This document shows, in pieces, positions 61,480 to 64,000 of a DNA stretch of 64,000 nt. The notes under the pieces were generated by a model, which saw nothing but the letters and a program-made list of their open reading frames with translations, was not told where the DNA came from and did not search any database. The stretch lies in NCBI RefSeq assembly GCF_011250515.1, contig NZ_JAANOP010000001.1:248001-312000 (forward strand), written 5' to 3'. The DNA is from Aquirufa ecclesiirivi. Its GTDB lineage: Bacteria > Bacteroidota > Bacteroidia > Cytophagales > Spirosomataceae. How positions within the stretch are numbered: position 1 is the stretch's first letter; every line of letters starts with the position of its first letter. The translations under genes and the position numbers were made by a program.

Positions 61480-62733
61480 ATGAACCAAAGTATTGCCATT
61501 ATTGGATTAGGATACGTAGGCTTTCCTCTTGCAGTTGAGTTTGGAAAATTATATCCAACGCTTGGGTTTGATATAGATTTAGAGCGAATAAGCGAATTAC
61601 AGAGGGGAATAGATAGAACTCATGAGGTGTCAGAAGTACAATTACAATCTTCTACGCAATTGACCTTTTCATCAGAGGAAAGGGATTTATCCAATTATCA
61701 AATTTTTATTGTTACCGTCCCAACGCCTATCGATCATTTTAAAAAACCAGATTTGAGCCCATTGATTAAGGCTTCTGAAATGATAGGTCGCCATCTTAAA
61801 AAAGGGGACATTGTCATATATGAATCAACGGTTTATCCGGGCTGTACAGAAGAGGATTGTGTTCCCGTTTTGGAAAAATATTCTGGGTTAACATTTAACA
61901 AAGACTTTTATTGTGGGTATTCTCCTGAGAGGATAAATCCAGGAGACAAGATTAATACTCTAACAAAAATTAAGAAGGTAACATCTGGATCTACACCAGA
62001 AATAGCTAATCAAGTAGATGCATTATACCGTTCTATTATTATAGCTGGTACGCATAAAGCTTCATCCATTAAAGTAGCTGAAGCAAGTAAAGCGATAGAA
62101 AATGCACAGAGAGATGTCAATATATCTTTTGTTAATGAGCTAGCTTTGATATTTGATAAAATGGGCATTGATACGACAGAAGTATTAGAAGCTGCTGGAA
62201 CAAAATGGAATTTCTTAAATTTTAAACCTGGGTTAGTTGGTGGTCACTGCATTGGAGTAGATCCTTATTATTTGTTGCACAAATCGGAGAGTTTGGGATA
62301 TTATCCACAAGTAATTTTATCAGGTAGAAGGGTAAATGATAACATGGGAATTTTTGTGGCTAATAAATTAGTTAAATTATTAATTCGTAAAGGACACAAA
62401 ATAGAAGGAGCAAAAACCTTAATGTTAGGAATTACATTTAAGGAAAATTGTCCAGATATTAGAAATTCTAGAGTGGTTGATATATACCGTGAATTGACAG
62501 ATTTTGGAATGGACGTGGATGTATTTGATCCATGGGCTAATGCTGAAGAGGTAAAAAATGAACACGGAATAAATCTCGTTTCAACCATGTCAGATAATTA
62601 TCAGGCAATCGTTTTAACGGTTGCCCATGATGAGTTTTTAAGTTTAGATTATGGTAAACTCAAGGCGCCTTCAGGAATATTATTTGATATTAAAGCGGTA
62701 TTAGATCGTGCTTTAGTGGATGCTCGTTTATAA
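61480..62733 (+). CDS. Nucleotide-sugar dehydrogenase (WbpA/TviB-like)
   Basis: The 417-residue enzyme has three UDP-glucose/GDP-mannose dehydrogenase domains: the NAD domain (IAIIGLGYVGFPLA), the central domain (about 200-295) with the catalytic Cys in GLVGGHCIGVDPYYL, and the C-terminal UDP-binding domain (LMLGITFKENCPDIRNSRVVD). Similarity in style to UDP-GlcNAc or UDP-GalNAc dehydrogenases (WbpA, TviB) suggests UDP-N-acetyl-uronic acid synthesis, but the sugar is not certain. It follows gmd by 3 bp and probably supplies capsule sugars. Confidence 0.92.
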   Translation: MNQSIAIIGLGYVGFPLAVEFGKLYPTLGFDIDLERISELQRGIDRTHEVSEVQLQSSTQLTFSSEERDLSNYQIFIVTVPTPIDHFKKPDLSPLIKASEMIGRHLKKGDIVIYESTVYPGCTEEDCVPVLEKYSGLTFNKDFYCGYSPERINPGDKINTLTKIKKVTSGSTPEIANQVDALYRSIIIAGTHKASSIKVAEASKAIENAQRDVNISFVNELALIFDKMGIDTTEVLEAAGTKWNFLNFKPGLVGGHCIGVDPYYLLHKSESLGYYPQVILSGRRVNDNMGIFVANKLVKLLIRKGHKIEGAKTLMLGITFKENCPDIRNSRVVDIYRELTDFGMDVDVFDPWANAEEVKNEHGINLVSTMSDNYQAIVLTVAHDEFLSLDYGKLKAPSGILFDIKAVLDRALVDARL

Positions 62734-62742
62734 TTAGTTTAC

Positions 62743-63228
62743 ATGACTATGGCCTGGTATGCTTTATATACAAAATCACGTGTTGAGAAAAAAGTTGCTT
62801 TGCGCCTAGCCGAACAAGGTATTACATGCTATTGCCCATTGACAAAAAAACGTAAACAGTGGTCGGATCGTAAAAAATGGGTAGAAGAACCTTTATTTAA
62901 GTCGTATATATTTGTCGATATAGATCTAGCCTTGCAAAGTAGTCAAGTTCGTCAAGTAAATGGGGTAGTCAATTTTGTGTATTGGTTGCACAAACCTGCG
63001 GTCATTCAAGACTCCGAAATTGTTTCAATTCAACATTTTTTATCGGAGCACTCCGAAGTAGAGGCTTTGGGTAATTTAGTTAATATTGGAGATTTTGTAA
63101 CCTTGGATTCAGGAGCCTTAGCAGGTCAAAAGGCAGAAGTGGTCGGGTTTAAAAATAAGCACGAAGTCCGACTTAGATTAGAAAGTCTTGGATTTGAACT
63201 TGTCGCTTACATAAATCAAAGTCAGTAA
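62743..63228 (+). CDS. UpxY-type NusG-like transcription antiterminator
   Basis: The 161-residue protein has an N-terminal NGN domain (AWYALYTKSRVEKKVALRL, about 4-22) and a KOW domain (about 110-155, GDFVTLDSGALAGQKAEVVGF). In Bacteroides, UpxY proteins bind the elongating polymerase at the start of capsular polysaccharide operons and prevent early termination. Its place after two nucleotide-sugar genes and before a wzi-like gene agrees with this role. The next start is 46 bases away, with a promoter box. Confidence 0.9.
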   Translation: MTMAWYALYTKSRVEKKVALRLAEQGITCYCPLTKKRKQWSDRKKWVEEPLFKSYIFVDIDLALQSSQVRQVNGVVNFVYWLHKPAVIQDSEIVSIQHFLSEHSEVEALGNLVNIGDFVTLDSGALAGQKAEVVGFKNKHEVRLRLESLGFELVAYINQSQ

Positions 63229-63243
63229 TTTCAAATTTTCAAC

Positions 63244-63251
63244 TATCTTTG
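63244..63251 (+). promoter_or_regulatory. -7 promoter box of the wzi-like gene
   Basis: TATCTTTG ends 5 bases before an ATG at 63257 and 23 bases before the ATG at 63275. The latter gives the leader length seen at other genes in this window. Confidence 0.55.
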
Positions 63252-63274
63252 AATTGATGAGCCAAACGAACTAT

Positions 63275-64000
63275 ATGAGTCAATTAAAACAGATGAATGT
63301 AAAAAAAGGTATTGTAATCATTTGTTTATTCATTTGTTCAACTACTCTATGGGCTCAGCGGGAAATCAAGTCAGATTTTTCTATTGGCATGGGAGGCACA
63401 ATCGGGGGTGTATATAATCCTCTTTGGTTACGAGCTAATCAGTATGGTCTTGTCCCTGCTTCCGGATCTTATGGTTTTGCAGGTATTTCTCATCGTGTGG
63501 ATTATCGTACCAAGAAACAGGCTGATTGGGCATATGGTTTCTCTTCTCAAGTGAATTTAGGTGAAAATAAAGCAGATGTATTTTTCCCTGAATTGTATCT
63601 GAAAGGAAAATTAGGGATTTTTGAATTGAATGCTGGGCGACAGAAACAAATACAAGGATTAGTAGATTCAACACTTAGTTCGGGATCTTATATTTGGTCG
63701 GGGAATGCTTTGCCCATACCCAAAGTAGAATTACAAGTGAAGGAATATTGGTCACCTGGGTTTCTCAAAGGAGTATTGGCATTCAAGGGAAACTATTCAC
63801 ACGGCTGGTTTGAAAATTCAAGAGAAGATGTCAAGGATTTTTATTTGCATCAAAAATCATTTTATGGCCGATTTGGAAAGCCAACTTGGCCAGTAAAATT
63901 TTATGCTGGTTTTAACCATCAAGTACAGTGGGGAGGTAAATTAAAATATGCAGATCCATATAATGTATCTGGGAAAAATGGTATCGTTCCTTCTGATTTT
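63275..64000 (+). CDS. wzi: Capsule assembly Wzi family protein, 3' end outside the window
   Basis: The frame is open to the last base (242 codons visible). It has a signal peptide (KKGIVIICLFICSTTLWAQ) and beta-strand segments of an outer-membrane barrel: NPLWLRANQYGLVPASGSYG, FFPELYLKGKLGIFELNAGRQ, IPKVELQVKEYW. This is the start of the Wzi/Cap-assembly family, which binds and anchors capsule or exopolysaccharide at the surface. An ATG at 63257 is also in frame, but the promoter position favours 63275. The rest of the barrel is beyond the edge. Confidence 0.82.
   Translation, partial: MSQLKQMNVKKGIVIICLFICSTTLWAQREIKSDFSIGMGGTIGGVYNPLWLRANQYGLVPASGSYGFAGISHRVDYRTKKQADWAYGFSSQVNLGENKADVFFPELYLKGKLGIFELNAGRQKQIQGLVDSTLSSGSYIWSGNALPIPKVELQVKEYWSPGFLKGVLAFKGNYSHGWFENSREDVKDFYLHQKSFYGRFGKPTWPVKFYAGFNHQVQWGGKLKYADPYNVSGKNGIVPSDF

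Overview
The window looks like a chromosomal segment of a low-GC Bacteroidota, most likely of the Cytophagales (Cytophagia). Three things point there: (i) repeated -7 promoter boxes of the Bacteroidota type TAnnTTTG a short distance upstream of ATGs; (ii) typical Bacteroidota families (OmpA protein with PD40 repeats, M61 peptidase, GH3/beta-lactamase fusion, Nfu-type NifU, UpxY antiterminator, Ig-like lipoprotein, GH3-auxin-type enzyme, carboxypeptidase-regulatory-domain protein); (iii) scarce Shine-Dalgarno sequences. No rRNA, CRISPR array, insertion sequence or prophage was seen.

Layout. 1-13 kb: a truncated membrane-protein gene, a DoxX-like gene, a minus-strand operon (M28 peptidase, gcvT, comB, thrC), rnr, a minus-strand trio (aldo/keto reductase, HAD phosphatase, small membrane protein) and a plus-strand operon (DUF983, LptF/G permease, EamA). 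12.4-17.2 kb: a Gfo/Idh/MocA protein and a 1216-residue exported ThuA/beta-propeller/HEAT/cupredoxin fusion, probably for periplasmic sugar oxidation. 17-21 kb: tgt, an Lrp regulator, tRNA-Gly and tRNA-Leu, a serine hydrolase. 21-30 kb: envelope and cell-wall genes, tpiA, a HAD hydrolase, a NifU protein. 30-36 kb: rpmA/rplU, purM-like, hemB, an XRE regulator, M61 peptidase, recO. 36-46 kb: plsC, a 1557-residue exported protein of unknown function, kdsC, gamma carbonic anhydrase, a GH3-type enzyme, a TPR protein, a DEAD-box helicase. 46-56.6 kb: a CLC antiporter of the fluoride type, an M14 peptidase, a NeuD-like acyltransferase, an exonuclease, lipB, yraN, ybeY, mnmG, a methyltransferase, an Ig-like lipoprotein. 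58-64 kb: acyl-CoA ligase, then the start of a capsule/exopolysaccharide locus (gmd, nucleotide-sugar dehydrogenase, upxY, a wzi gene cut by the right edge).

The most important feature is non-coding. The 273-bp gap at 56618-56890 has the structure of a chromosomal replication origin: two perfect DnaA boxes, five near matches and an AT-rich unwinding-type stretch. Two perfect 16-bp parS (ParB-binding) sites lie 4.4-6 kb to its left, one inside the end of lipB and one between ybeY and mnmG. Every gene to the right of the gap is on the plus strand and the coding sequence there looks G-rich, whereas plus-strand genes just to the left look C-rich, as expected where the leading strand changes.

A second theme is two families of about 33-bp palindromes that sit just past gene ends, sometimes on both sides of one gene (771-1133 and 29375-30052). 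They resemble dispersed bidirectional terminators or REP-like elements. No wholly new multi-gene defence or mobile system was recognised. The best candidates for something undescribed are these palindromes, the giant exported protein beside kdsC, and the ThuA-cupredoxin fusion.
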